DNA from: Ensifer canadensis
GTDB taxonomy: Bacteria > Pseudomonadota > Alphaproteobacteria > Rhizobiales > Rhizobiaceae
Direction: 5' to 3'
DNA length: 64,000 nt
Assembly: GCF_017488845.2 (NCBI RefSeq)
Contig: NZ_CP083374.1
Span: 839,501-903,500, forward strand
Shown: positions 17,745 through 26,569 of the stretch, in pieces
Numbering within the stretch: the stretch's first letter is position 1
How the letters are laid out: every line of letters begins with the position of its first letter
The notes under the pieces: model-generated
Database searches by the model: none
What the model was told of the DNA's origin: nothing
The model's input: only the letters and a program-made list of their open reading frames with translations
Position numbers and translations under genes: made by a program

Positions 17745-18758
17745 ATGTTCAGATTTCTGCTTGTCCGCATCGCCTCTGCCATTCCGGTCCTGCTGGTCCT
17801 AAGCGTAGCGACCTTCGCCATCATCCAGGCGCCGCCGGGAGACTATAGCGACTACATCCGCTCGCAGCTCATCAACCAGGGCGGGGCGTCCTTCGAGGAG
17901 GCCGATGCGCAGGCCCAGGCCTATCGCAAGGAGCATGGTCTCGATAAGCCGATGGCGGTCCAATACGTCACCTGGATGACAGGCATTCTGACGCGCGGCG
18001 ATTTCGGCCACAGCCTCTACTACAACAAGCCCGTCGCCGATGTCGTCAGCGAGCGCTTGCCGCGCACGCTCGTGCTTGCTCTCGTCTGCCATATCCTTGC
18101 GTCGGTTATCGGCATTTCCTTCGGCATCATTGCAGCGACCCGGCAATATTCCTGGATCGACAGCCTACTTTCGACCGTCTCCTTCCTCGGCATGACGGTG
18201 CCGCGCTTCCTGATGGCGCTGATCATCGTCTATGTCCTCGTCTTCCACTTTAATGTCAGCGAAATCAACAGCTTCCACTCCGCCCGCTATGGCGGCGCGC
18301 CCTGGTCCTGGGGCAAGTTCGTCGATCTCATCAAACATGTTTGGCCGGTCGTGGCGATCGCAACCTTCGGCGGCCTCGCCTACAATATGCGCGTGATGCG
18401 CGGCAATCTGCTCGACACGCTAAATGCGCAATATGTCGAGACCGCCCGGGCCAAGGGTTTGAGCGAAGGGGCCGTGGTCATGCGCCATGCCGTGCCCAAC
18501 GCCCTGCATCCGCTGATCATGTATCAGGGCGTCGTCCTGCCTTACATGTTGACCGGCGAAATCGAGACCGCAATCATCTTCGCGCTGCCGACAGTCGGTC
18601 CCGCCATCGTTGGCTCCATGTGGGTGGGAGACGTCTATGTCACCGCAACCTTCATGCTGGTGCTCTCGGCGACTTTGATCCTCGGCAACATCATCGCAGA
18701 CCTCTTGCTCGCCGCTCTCGACCCGCGCGTGCGCATGGGGGGAGGAGCCCACGCATGA
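17745..18758 (+). CDS. agpB: ABC permease AgpB
   Basis: A 337-residue inner-membrane permease of the oligopeptide-type (DppB-like) class. It has an N-terminal membrane helix (IPVLLVLSVATFAIIQAPPGD), the AVQYVTWMTGILTRGDFGHSLYYNKPV segment typical of DppB-type proteins, and the ATPase-contact loop ETARAKGLSEGAVVMRHAVPNAL. It pairs with AgpC. ATG at 17745 follows AGAAGGAAACGGC. Its stop overlaps the agpC start by four bases. Confidence 0.92.
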   Translation: MFRFLLVRIASAIPVLLVLSVATFAIIQAPPGDYSDYIRSQLINQGGASFEEADAQAQAYRKEHGLDKPMAVQYVTWMTGILTRGDFGHSLYYNKPVADVVSERLPRTLVLALVCHILASVIGISFGIIAATRQYSWIDSLLSTVSFLGMTVPRFLMALIIVYVLVFHFNVSEINSFHSARYGGAPWSWGKFVDLIKHVWPVVAIATFGGLAYNMRVMRGNLLDTLNAQYVETARAKGLSEGAVVMRHAVPNALHPLIMYQGVVLPYMLTGEIETAIIFALPTVGPAIVGSMWVGDVYVTATFMLVLSATLILGNIIADLLLAALDPRVRMGGGAHA

Positions 18759-19882
18759 CCATCGAGATGCATAGCGCCATTCCCCTTGCCGTCGACCCCA
18801 AGGACGAACAGCACAACGAAAGCTATTCGGCGCTCGTCTGGCGTCGGCTCAAACGCTCCTGGACCGGGATGCTCGGACTGATCCTTGTCGGTCTGCTGCT
18901 CGTCATGGCGATTTTCGCCGATTTCCTGTCACCGGTTGATCCGAAGGCGACCGGTGTCGGCTTCGCACCGCCGCAGGCAATCAGCTTCAGCGATCAGAAC
19001 GGCGATTTCGCCTTCCCGCCGCGCAGCTATCCGCTGCGCGAGACCGAAGAGCTCGATCCCATCACCTTCCAGCCGAAGATCGGCCCGGACTATGCCAATC
19101 CGCAGGTCCTCGGTTTCTTCGTCAAGGGATCGCCTTATCGGCTCTTCGGCCTGATCCCGGCCGAGCGGCACCTTTTCGGCGCGATCGACGGTTCACCGGT
19201 CCACCTGCTCGGAACCGACAAGTTCGGCCGCGACGTGCTCTCGCGCATTCTCCATGGATCGCGTATTTCGCTGATGATCGCCTTGGTCGTCGTCTCGATC
19301 GTCACTGTCGTCGGCACCACCGTCGGCATGGCTTCGGGCTATTTCGGCGGGCGCTTCGATGCCTGGACACAGCGTTTCGTCGAGCTGGTGTTGGCCTTTC
19401 CGCAATTGCCGCTCTATCTGGCACTGACGTCGCTGATCCCGGTAACGGCGCCAACGAATGTGTTCCTCGCCTTCGTCATCATCGTCATGTCGGCGCTCGG
19501 CTGGGCGCAGATGTCGCGCGAGGTTCGCGGCAAGACGTTGGCGCTCGCCCGTATCGACTATGTGCGGGCGGCCATCGCCGTCGGCGCCAGCGATCGGCGC
19601 ATCATCTTCCAGCACATTTTCCCGAACGTGATGAGCCATGTGATCGTCGCCGTCACCCTGTCGATCCCCCAGGTGGTCCTGCTGGAATCGTTCCTGGGCT
19701 TCCTCGGTTTTGCGGTCAAGCCACCGCTGATTTCATGGGGACTGATGCTGCAGGACACCGCCACCTATTCGGTCATCGGGTCCTATCCCTGGATTCTATC
19801 GCCCGTTGCCTTCGTGCTTGTCACAGTCTTCGCCTTTAATGCGCTGGGCGACGGCCTGCGCGATGCAATCGACCCCTATTGA
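18755..19882 (+). CDS. agpC: ABC permease AgpC
   Basis: A 375-residue DppC-type permease. The first membrane helix (about residues 38-58) is followed by a long periplasmic insertion, then the core with HLLGTDKFGRDVLSRILHGSRISL and the coupling loop DYVRAAIAVGASDRRIIFQHIFPN. The start is the ATG at 18755 inside the ATGA overlap with agpB, with GGGGGGAGGAG upstream; the much longer frame to 18341 is out-of-frame agpB sequence. agpD follows after 13 bp. Confidence 0.92.
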   Translation: MTIEMHSAIPLAVDPKDEQHNESYSALVWRRLKRSWTGMLGLILVGLLLVMAIFADFLSPVDPKATGVGFAPPQAISFSDQNGDFAFPPRSYPLRETEELDPITFQPKIGPDYANPQVLGFFVKGSPYRLFGLIPAERHLFGAIDGSPVHLLGTDKFGRDVLSRILHGSRISLMIALVVVSIVTVVGTTVGMASGYFGGRFDAWTQRFVELVLAFPQLPLYLALTSLIPVTAPTNVFLAFVIIVMSALGWAQMSREVRGKTLALARIDYVRAAIAVGASDRRIIFQHIFPNVMSHVIVAVTLSIPQVVLLESFLGFLGFAVKPPLISWGLMLQDTATYSVIGSYPWILSPVAFVLVTVFAFNALGDGLRDAIDPY

Positions 19883-19895
19883 GGAGGAGCGTCTC

Positions 19896-21569
19896 ATGGC
19901 AGAAACGATCGACTTCATGGCCGCTGCTCCCGTCGAAAGGAAGGACCTTTCGAGCCGAGACGGCAAGCCGGTCATCGACGCGCGCAACGTCGCGGTCAAC
20001 TTCAAGGTCGAACACGGCACGGTAGAGGCGGTGAAGGACGTGTCCTTCCAGCTCTATCGCGGCGAGACCATCGCCATCGTTGGCGAATCCGGTTCGGGCA
20101 AATCGGTGACGGCGCGCACCATTATGGGGCTTCTGTCGAAACGCGCGACGATCGCCTCGCTGTCCCGCATCGAATATGACGGCAAGGACGTGCTCAAGTT
20201 TTCCGCGCGTGAGCGCCGGGGCCTGCGCGGCAATCGCCTGGCGATGATTTTCCAGGAGCCGATGAGCTCGCTCAATCCCGTCTACACGGTCGGCGCGCAG
20301 ATCGTCGAGGCGATCCGGGCGCATCGCAAGCTCAGCCGGCGCGCGGCCACCGAGCGCGCCATCGAATTGCTGCGCCATGTGAGGATCCCGGATCCCGAGC
20401 TCAGGCTCAATCAGTATCCGCACCAGCTTTCCGGCGGCCAGCGCCAACGGGTCATGATCGCCATGGCGCTTGCCAACGAGCCTGACGTGCTGATCGCTGA
20501 CGAGCCGACGACGGCGCTCGACGTCACCGTTCAGGCGCAGATCCTCAACCTGATCCGCGAGTTGCAGCGCGAGCTTGGCATGGCGGTGATCCTGATCACC
20601 CATGACCTGACCGTGGTGCGGCAGTTTTCCGACTACGTCTATGTCATGCAGCATGGCGAGGTGAAGGAACACAACACCACCGCCGCTCTATTCGGCAATC
20701 CGCTGCATCCCTACACGAAGCGGCTTTTGTCGTCGGAACCATCGGGGGCGGCCAATCCGCTGCCGGACGATGTGCCGATCATACTCGATGGACGAAACGT
20801 CCGCGTATCCTTCATGCTGAAGAAGGGCGGATTGTTCCGACCCCAGCTTTCCGAGCTCGTTGCCGTCGACAGTCTCAGCCTTAATCTGCGCAAACATGAG
20901 ACGCTCGGAGTGGTCGGCGAATCCGGATCGGGCAAGACAACCTTCGGACAGGCTCTGATCCGCCTGATCAACACCGATGGCGGCGAAGTCTTCTTCGACG
21001 GCGTCCCGATCCACGACAAGGACCGCACCGCAATGAGGCCGTTGCGCTCGCGCATGCAGATCGTCTTCCAGGATCCCTTTGCCTCGCTCAACCCGCGTAT
21101 GTCGGTGGGCCAGATCATCGAGGAGGTGCTCGTCGTCAACGGGATAGGGCAGAACCGCAAGGAACGGCTCGACCGGGTCGTGGATGCGCTGGTCGCGGCG
21201 GGCATGCCGGGCAATATCCTGTCGCGCTTCCCGCATGAATTCTCCGGCGGTCAGCGCCAGCGCATCGCCATCGCCCGCGCCGTCGCGCTCGAGCCGGAAT
21301 TCATCCTGCTCGACGAGCCGACCTCGGCGCTCGACCTTTCCGTTCAGGCGCAGATCATCGATCTCTTGCGCCGACTGCAGGATGAGCGGGGCCTGAGCTA
21401 CCTCTTCATCTCCCATGACCTCAAGGTCGTGCGCGCACTCTGCCACCGCGTCGTGGTCATGCAGCACGGCAAGATCGTCGAGGAAGGGCCGGTGAACGAC
21501 ATTCTTACCAATCCCAAGACCGCCTACACGGAGCGGCTCGTTCGAGCCGCCTTCGATGTGGCAGCATGA
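19896..21569 (+). CDS. agpD: ABC transporter ATPase with two NBDs, AgpD
   Basis: A 557-residue protein with two complete ABC ATPase domains (DppD-DppF fusion type), energising AgpBC. Domain 1 has Walker A GESGSGKS, signature LSGGQRQR and Walker [10 protein letters not shown]; domain 2 has [16 protein letters not shown] and FILLDEPTS. The start at 19896 is set by GAGGAGGAGC just before it. The end overlaps, or lies 23 bp before, the agaL2 start, depending on which agaL2 start is right. Confidence 0.93.
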   Translation: MAETIDFMAAAPVERKDLSSRDGKPVIDARNVAVNFKVEHGTVEAVKDVSFQLYRGETIAIVGESGSGKSVTARTIMGLLSKRATIASLSRIEYDGKDVLKFSARERRGLRGNRLAMIFQEPMSSLNPVYTVGAQIVEAIRAHRKLSRRAATERAIELLRHVRIPDPELRLNQYPHQLSGGQRQRVMIAMALANEPDVLIADEPTTALDVTVQAQILNLIRELQRELGMAVILITHDLTVVRQFSDYVYVMQHGEVKEHNTTAALFGNPLHPYTKRLLSSEPSGAANPLPDDVPIILDGRNVRVSFMLKKGGLFRPQLSELVAVDSLSLNLRKHETLGVVGESGSGKTTFGQALIRLINTDGGEVFFDGVPIHDKDRTAMRPLRSRMQIVFQDPFASLNPRMSVGQIIEEVLVVNGIGQNRKERLDRVVDALVAAGMPGNILSRFPHEFSGGQRQRIAIARAVALEPEFILLDEPTSALDLSVQAQIIDLLRRLQDERGLSYLFISHDLKVVRALCHRVVVMQHGKIVEEGPVNDILTNPKTAYTERLVRAAFDVAA

Positions 21570-21592
21570 TCGTCAGAAAGCAGAGGCAATCC

Positions 21593-22966
21593 ATGACCAG
21601 ACAACCCAAGATCACTTTCATCGGCGCCGGCTCGACCGTGTTCATGAAGAACATCATCGGCGACGTTCTGCAGCGTCCGGCCCTGTCGGATGCAAAGATC
21701 GCGCTGATGGACATCAATCCGCAACGGCTCGAGGAAAGCGAAGTCGTCGTACGAAAACTGATCTCAACGCTCGGCGCCAAAGCGACCATCGAGTTGCACG
21801 CCAACCAGCGCAAGGCGCTCGATGGTGCCGACTTCGTCGTCGTCGCATTCCAGATCGGCGGCTATGAGCCCTGCACGGTCACGGATTTCGAAGTGCCGAA
21901 GAAGTATGGCCTGCGTCAGACGATCGCAGACACACTTGGCGTCGGCGGCATTATGCGCGGGCTGCGCACCGTGCCGCATCTGTGGAAGATCTGCGCCGAC
22001 ATGACCGAGGTCTGCCCAGAGGCAATCCTCTTGCAATACGTCAACCCGATGGCGATCAACACCTGGGCGATCGCCGAGAAATATCCCCGGATCAAGCAGG
22101 TCGGCCTTTGCCACTCCGTGCAGGGCACGGCGCTGGAACTCGCCGAGGATCTGAACATTCCTTACGAGGAGATCCGCTACCGCTCGGCCGGCATCAACCA
22201 TATGGCGTTCTTCCTCAAATTCGAGCACCGCCAGCCGGACGGATCCTATCGCAACCTTTATCCAGATCTCCTGCGCGGTTATCGCGAAGGCCGCTTCCCG
22301 AAGCCCAGCCATTGGAATCCGCGTTGCCGGAACAAGGTGCGTTACGAGATGCTGACGCGGCTCGGCTATTTCGTCACCGAAAGCTCGGAGCACTTCGCCG
22401 AATACACGCCCTATTTCATCAAGGAAGGCCGCGACGATCTGATCGAAAAATTCGGCATCCCGCTCGACGAATATCCCAAGCGCTGCATCGAGCAGATCGA
22501 GCGTTGGAAAGGGCAGGCGGCGGCCTATCGCTCCGCCGACAAGATCGAGGTCAAGCCGTCGAAGGAGTATGCCTCCTCAATCATGAACTCCGTCTGGACC
22601 GGCGAGCCCTCGGTGATATACGGCAACCTGCGCAACAATGGCTGCATCACCTCGTTGCCCGACAATTGCGCAGCGGAAGTGCCATGCCTGGTGGATGAAA
22701 ACGGCATACAGCCGACCTTTATCGGCGATCTGCCGCCGCAGTTGACCGCACTGATCCGCACCAACATCAACGTGCAGGAACTGACGGTCGCGGCGATGTT
22801 GACGGAGAACCGCGAGCATCTCTATCATGCGGCCATGATGGATCCGCACACGGCCGCCGAGCTCGATCTCGATCAGATCTGGTCGCTCACCGACGACCTG
22901 CTTGCCGCTCACGGAAACTGGATCCCGGAATGGGCAAGAAGCGAAAGAAAGGTTCACGCCGCGTAG
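21593..22966 (+). CDS. agaL2: GH4 alpha-galactosidase
   Basis: A 457-residue GH4 enzyme related to MelA. The NAD-binding motif is ITFIGAGSTVF; the metal-site motif is CHSV (C173, H174), the signature of alpha-galactosidases, followed by SAGINHMAFF. It would release galactose from melibiose or raffinose in the cytoplasm. The ATG at 21593 has AGAGG at six bases; an ATG at 21566 overlapping the agpD stop is an alternative. Last gene of the operon and closed by a strong terminator. Confidence 0.9.
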   Translation: MTRQPKITFIGAGSTVFMKNIIGDVLQRPALSDAKIALMDINPQRLEESEVVVRKLISTLGAKATIELHANQRKALDGADFVVVAFQIGGYEPCTVTDFEVPKKYGLRQTIADTLGVGGIMRGLRTVPHLWKICADMTEVCPEAILLQYVNPMAINTWAIAEKYPRIKQVGLCHSVQGTALELAEDLNIPYEEIRYRSAGINHMAFFLKFEHRQPDGSYRNLYPDLLRGYREGRFPKPSHWNPRCRNKVRYEMLTRLGYFVTESSEHFAEYTPYFIKEGRDDLIEKFGIPLDEYPKRCIEQIERWKGQAAAYRSADKIEVKPSKEYASSIMNSVWTGEPSVIYGNLRNNGCITSLPDNCAAEVPCLVDENGIQPTFIGDLPPQLTALIRTNINVQELTVAAMLTENREHLYHAAMMDPHTAAELDLDQIWSLTDDLLAAHGNWIPEWARSERKVHAA

Positions 22967-22992
22967 CTTTTTCTCCCGGTCGCGCGGCGAGG

Positions 22993-23022
22993 AAGCCCCG
23001 GAACCTCCCAGTTCCGGGGCTT
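22993..23022 (+). terminator. Terminator of the agp operon
   Basis: AAGCCCCGGAAC, loop CTCCCA, GTTCCGGGGCTT, then TCC. A 12-bp perfect stem 26 bp after the agaL2 stop. Confidence 0.85.
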
Positions 23023-23160
23023 TCCTTCGGTCGCCAGCCGGACGGGTCAGTTGCAATCAACATGCTATGCCGGTGCGGGTGATAAACCCTTTGCTACAAA
23101 CCCCTACTGCAGTTGATTGGTGCCTGAGATTGACTCAATTATCGCGATCGGGTAGTTACT

Positions 23161-23176
23161 GGGTAACCGTTAACCC
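23161..23176. promoter_or_regulatory. Candidate LacI-type operator before the fructoside regulator
   Basis: GGGTAACCGTTAACCC is a near-perfect palindrome with the central CG usual for LacI-family operators. It ends 12 bp before the GTG start of the regulator, which suggests autoregulation. A related site, GGGTAAACGTTTAC, lies at the start of the binding-protein gene at 24238. Confidence 0.6.
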
Positions 23177-23188
23177 AAGGGCCTGCCC

Positions 23189-24193
23189 GTGACGACCTCA
23201 TTGAGCGATATTGCTGAACGCGCTGGCGTTTCCATCAAAACCGTTTCGGGCGCGTTGCATGGCGGCTCGGCGCGGATGTCGGAACAAACGCGACTGCGCA
23301 TCAAGGAAATCGCCGAAGAGTTGGGTTACGTCACTAACCTGGCCGCTCGTGGCATGCGACAGGGTTGGATGCCACTGATCGGTGTCGTTGCCGATGACTT
23401 GATCACCTCGCCCTTCGCCACCGAGATCATCCGCGGACTGGATGGTGCCGCCCGCGCGGCGGACATGGCGGTCTTTGCAATGACGCTCGGCGGAGGTCGC
23501 GACGTGGCCTCCGTGCTTGAAGAGGTGCGCCGCTTCCGCCCACGCGCGATTGCCTACGCCGCGATGTATCACAAGATGGTATCGCTGCCGGCGGAGTTCG
23601 CAGATACGGTCGGCGTCATGATCAATTGCCGTGAGGCCAATGGCAAAGTGACGTCCTTGGTGCCGGACGAGATCGCTGCCGCTCACGAGATCACGACCTA
23701 TCTGATCGAGGCTGGCCGCCGGAACATTGCCTTTATCAACCTGCCGGGGCTTCTGGCAGGAGAGCTGCGCGAAGCCGGTTTCCGGCGTGCCCTTGACGAA
23801 GCCGGGCTTGATGCAGGTGGTGCCTGCGTCCTGCCGGCGGTCCGCCGGGCGATCTATAGCGACCGGGCGCACAGCCTCGTGCTTGCACACGTAACCGCGC
23901 TGATGGACGGACCGGAGCGCCCGGATGCGATCCTTTGCGGCAACGATCGCGTTGCCATGGAAGTCTACGCCGCATTGCGCCGGGTGGGTGCACAAATTCC
24001 AGATGACGTCGCAGTCGCAAGCTTCGACAACCAGGTGGACATTGCCACCAGGCTCGATCCCCCTTTGACGACCATGGCATTGCCGCACCGTGCCATGGGC
24101 CGCCTGGCAGCAGACATTCTGCTTGCCGAAAATAGCGCCCCCCGCGAGGTGCGCAAACTCGCGTTCCAGTTGGTGGAGCGCTCATCCGTCTGA
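23189..24193 (+). CDS. LacI-family regulator of the fructoside locus
   Basis: A 334-residue LacI/GalR regulator. The N-terminal helix-turn-helix LSDIAERAGVSIKTVSGALHG lies at residues 5-25; the hinge is YVTNLAARGMR; the rest is a periplasmic-binding-like sugar domain (ILCGNDRVAMEVYAALRRVGAQIPDDVAVASFDN). GTG start with AAGGG upstream. It stands just ahead of a fructo-oligosaccharide transport and GH32 operon on the same strand and is probably its repressor. The effector sugar is inferred from context. Confidence 0.9.
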   Translation: MTTSLSDIAERAGVSIKTVSGALHGGSARMSEQTRLRIKEIAEELGYVTNLAARGMRQGWMPLIGVVADDLITSPFATEIIRGLDGAARAADMAVFAMTLGGGRDVASVLEEVRRFRPRAIAYAAMYHKMVSLPAEFADTVGVMINCREANGKVTSLVPDEIAAAHEITTYLIEAGRRNIAFINLPGLLAGELREAGFRRALDEAGLDAGGACVLPAVRRAIYSDRAHSLVLAHVTALMDGPERPDAILCGNDRVAMEVYAALRRVGAQIPDDVAVASFDNQVDIATRLDPPLTTMALPHRAMGRLAADILLAENSAPREVRKLAFQLVERSSV

Positions 24194-24235
24194 TCAAACT
24201 GAAAGACCAAACCCTGTTGAGGAGGAGTTGCAGCA

Positions 24236-25528
24236 ATGGGTAAACGTTTACTTTCAATGTTAATGGGGTCGGTTGCCCTTATGGCCACCGCCGTGGGTGC
24301 AGAGGCGAAGACAGTCTTGCATGTCATGCACCAAGGCGACCCAGGCTGGGTTTCGACCTATGGCGAGGTCGCCAAACGCTTCGAAGCCGCCAATCCGGAT
24401 GTGGATGTCGAGCTGATCTACGCACCGCACGATGCCTACAATGAAAAGTTCAGCGCAGCGGTCATGTCCAAACAACTGCCTGATGTCATGGAGCTCGATG
24501 CCCCCTTCCTCGCCAACTATGTCTGGTCCGGCTATTTGCAGCCGATCAAGCCTCTGATCGATCAGGATGTGCTCGATGACATGACCCCGTCGAACATCGC
24601 CCAGGGCACCTATCCGATCGACAAGGATCTCTATGCAATCGGCCTGACCGACTCCTCCGTCGTGCTCTACGGCAACAGGAAGTATCTGGAAGCGATCGGC
24701 GCCCGCATTCCGAAGTCCGTGGACGATGCCTGGACCCAGGAAGAGTTCGAAGGCTACCTCGAAAAACTGGCAAAGGTCGATGGCGTCAAGTGGCCGATCG
24801 ACACGTTTCGCGGTTACGGCATCAAAACCGAATGGATCACCTACGCCTACGGCCCGATCCTGCAGTCGGCGGGCTGCGACCTGATCAATCGGACGACCTG
24901 GAAATCGACGGGCACCCTTGATAGCGATGCGTGCGTCAAGGCACTGACTATGATGCAGACATGGGTGAAGAACGGCTGGGTCGTGCCGCAATCGTCCGGC
25001 ACCAACCAGTTCTTCGCTGAGGGCCATCCTGCAGCGCTCGCACTCGGGGGCCACTGGTTCTACGCCGAAGCTGCCGCGTCGATGAAGGACGACATCGTCG
25101 TCATGCCGTTGCCGAAGTTCGGGCCGAAGGGTGCTAGCCCCAACGGCACCTGGATCTGGGGCATCACGACCGCCTCCGAGCATCCGGACATCGCCGGCAA
25201 GTTTGTCAGCTTCATGCTGAAGGACAAGCTCTACCGGGATTATGCAATCGCCGATTCCGGCTATCCCGGTTTGAAAAGCTTCGCGGCAGCATCGCCCTTG
25301 TACAACACCGGTGGTCCGCTCGCCGTCGCATTCGAACAGGCGTCCAAGACCGCGGTCGCGCGTCCTCCGCATCCGGCCTATCCAGTCATCACATCGACCT
25401 TCATGCAGGCCGTCGACGAGATCTTCAACGGGGGCGATGCCAAGACGGCATTGTCGGCGGCCGCGGCCAAGATCGACGAAGACATCGAGGAGAACGACGG
25501 GTACCCGCCATTCGACGAGCAGCAATAG
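24236..25528 (+). CDS. Sugar ABC transporter binding protein (fructoside locus)
   Basis: A 430-residue family 1 (MalE-like) solute-binding protein with a signal peptide (residues 1-24, SMLMGSVALMATAVGAEA). Mature motifs include VELIYAPHDAYNEKFSAAVMSKQLPDVMELD. The ribosome-binding site GAGGAGGAG precedes ATG 24236. Its partners are two permeases, a GH32 enzyme and an ATPase, so sucrose, kestose or other fructo-oligosaccharides are the likely ligands. A stem-loop follows the gene. Confidence 0.9.
   Translation: MGKRLLSMLMGSVALMATAVGAEAKTVLHVMHQGDPGWVSTYGEVAKRFEAANPDVDVELIYAPHDAYNEKFSAAVMSKQLPDVMELDAPFLANYVWSGYLQPIKPLIDQDVLDDMTPSNIAQGTYPIDKDLYAIGLTDSSVVLYGNRKYLEAIGARIPKSVDDAWTQEEFEGYLEKLAKVDGVKWPIDTFRGYGIKTEWITYAYGPILQSAGCDLINRTTWKSTGTLDSDACVKALTMMQTWVKNGWVVPQSSGTNQFFAEGHPAALALGGHWFYAEAAASMKDDIVVMPLPKFGPKGASPNGTWIWGITTASEHPDIAGKFVSFMLKDKLYRDYAIADSGYPGLKSFAAASPLYNTGGPLAVAFEQASKTAVARPPHPAYPVITSTFMQAVDEIFNGGDAKTALSAAAAKIDEDIEENDGYPPFDEQQ
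24238..24251. promoter_or_regulatory. Candidate LacI-type operator at the binding-protein start
   Basis: GGGTAAACGTTTAC contains the perfect 12-bp palindrome GTAAACGTTTAC and begins inside the ATG of the binding-protein gene. It resembles the site at 23161. Being in coding sequence, it may partly reflect codon choice. Confidence 0.45.
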
Positions 25529-25537
25529 GCAACCAAA

Positions 25538-25589
25538 GACGGGACCACGATGGTGCGGCCGCAGCCGGTCTGACGCCATCGTACCCGTC
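25538..25589 (+). promoter_or_regulatory. Intercistronic stem-loop after the binding-protein gene
   Basis: GACGGG-ACC-ACGATGG pairs with CCATCGT-A-CCCGTC, and an inner GCGGCCGC palindrome lies between them. It starts 10 bp after the stop, the same position as the hairpins after agpA and lacE. Confidence 0.65.
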
Positions 25590-25610
25590 GCCGGCCTGCG
25601 CATCGATCCG

Positions 25611-25630
25611 AGGAGGAGGAGGAGGAGGAG
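25611..25630 (+). promoter_or_regulatory. Extended (AGG)n ribosome-binding tract
   Basis: Nearly seven AGG units end three bases before the permease ATG. This is far longer than a normal Shine-Dalgarno sequence and gives overlapping sites, the innermost of which lie too near the ATG. The repeat could vary in length by slippage and so tune permease output. Confidence 0.7.
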
Positions 25631-25633
25631 AAT

Positions 25634-26569
25634 ATGACATTGCAACAATCAGCCGAGCCGGCGATTGCAGCGCGTCCCGCCTGGCGCCGGGACAAGAGCC
25701 GGCTGCTTCAGGAGATGGGCATGCTTGCGCCGGCAGTGGTGCTGCTGACGATATTCCTTATCGTTCCGTTCCTGTTGTCGTTCTGGACGGCGATGACCAA
25801 TCAACCGCTGGTCCCGCGGCCAACGCCGGTCCGTTTTGTTGGCTTCGGCAACTTCCTGCGCATCTTTAGGGACGATCTCTTCTGGACATCGCTCTGGAAC
25901 GTCTCGCGCTTCACTTTCTGGATCCTGCCGGTGCAATGCGGCCTGGCATTTGCCACCGCACTGCTGTTGCACCAGAAGATGCCGTTTCGAAATCTTTTTC
26001 GCGGACTGTTCTTCCTGCCAGCGATCACGTCGATGGTCGTCGTCTGCGTCATCTGGGGAACGCTCTTTCAGTACCCGACCGGACCATTCAACCAGGTGAT
26101 CGGTTTCCTGTCGGGCGGAGCCATCGAACCGATCGACTGGCTCGGGGACCCCAACTGGGCAATGTTCTCGATCGTGCTGCTGTCGGCCTGGCAGGCCTAC
26201 GGCTTCCAGATGATTGTCTATCTCGCTGGCCTTCAGTCCATTCCGGATGAACTCTACGACGCAGCGCGGATCGACGGCGCGAACGCGCTGCAGCGCTTCT
26301 GGCATGTGACCATGCCAGGCTTGCGGCCGACCCATGTCTTCGTGCTGGTGATTACGACAATCCAGGCATTCAAGCTCTATACCCAGGTTGCCATCCTGAC
26401 CCAAGGCGGTCCCAAGAGCAGCACGGAGACCGTTGTCCACTACATGGTGCGTTCCGGCTTCGAGGAGCAGAAGCTCGGTTATGCTTCGGCCGTATCGGTC
26501 ATTCTCTTTCTCATCGTTCTCGTTATCGCGCTGCTTCAGCGTCAACTTCTGAGGCGTTTCGATGTCTGA
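25634..26569 (+). CDS. Sugar ABC permease 1 (fructoside locus)
   Basis: A 311-residue MalF-type permease with about six membrane helices (first at about residues 33-53, AVVLLTIFLIVPFLLSFW). The coupling loop ELYDAARIDGANALQRFWHVTMPGLRP matches the EAA motif that contacts the ATPase. The ATG at 25634 follows the (AGG)n tract. Its end overlaps the start of the second permease by eight bases. Confidence 0.92.
   Translation: MTLQQSAEPAIAARPAWRRDKSRLLQEMGMLAPAVVLLTIFLIVPFLLSFWTAMTNQPLVPRPTPVRFVGFGNFLRIFRDDLFWTSLWNVSRFTFWILPVQCGLAFATALLLHQKMPFRNLFRGLFFLPAITSMVVVCVIWGTLFQYPTGPFNQVIGFLSGGAIEPIDWLGDPNWAMFSIVLLSAWQAYGFQMIVYLAGLQSIPDELYDAARIDGANALQRFWHVTMPGLRPTHVFVLVITTIQAFKLYTQVAILTQGGPKSSTETVVHYMVRSGFEEQKLGYASAVSVILFLIVLVIALLQRQLLRRFDV

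Noticed and set aside
18341..18754. Long N-terminal extension of agpC
   Set aside because: The extension is agpB read in another frame; GGGGGGAGGAG and ATGA at 18755 set the true start.
24260..25648. A 462-codon minus-strand frame opposite the binding-protein gene
   Set aside because: It mirrors a well-supported plus-strand gene, has biased composition and no domain. Typical antisense shadow in high-GC DNA.
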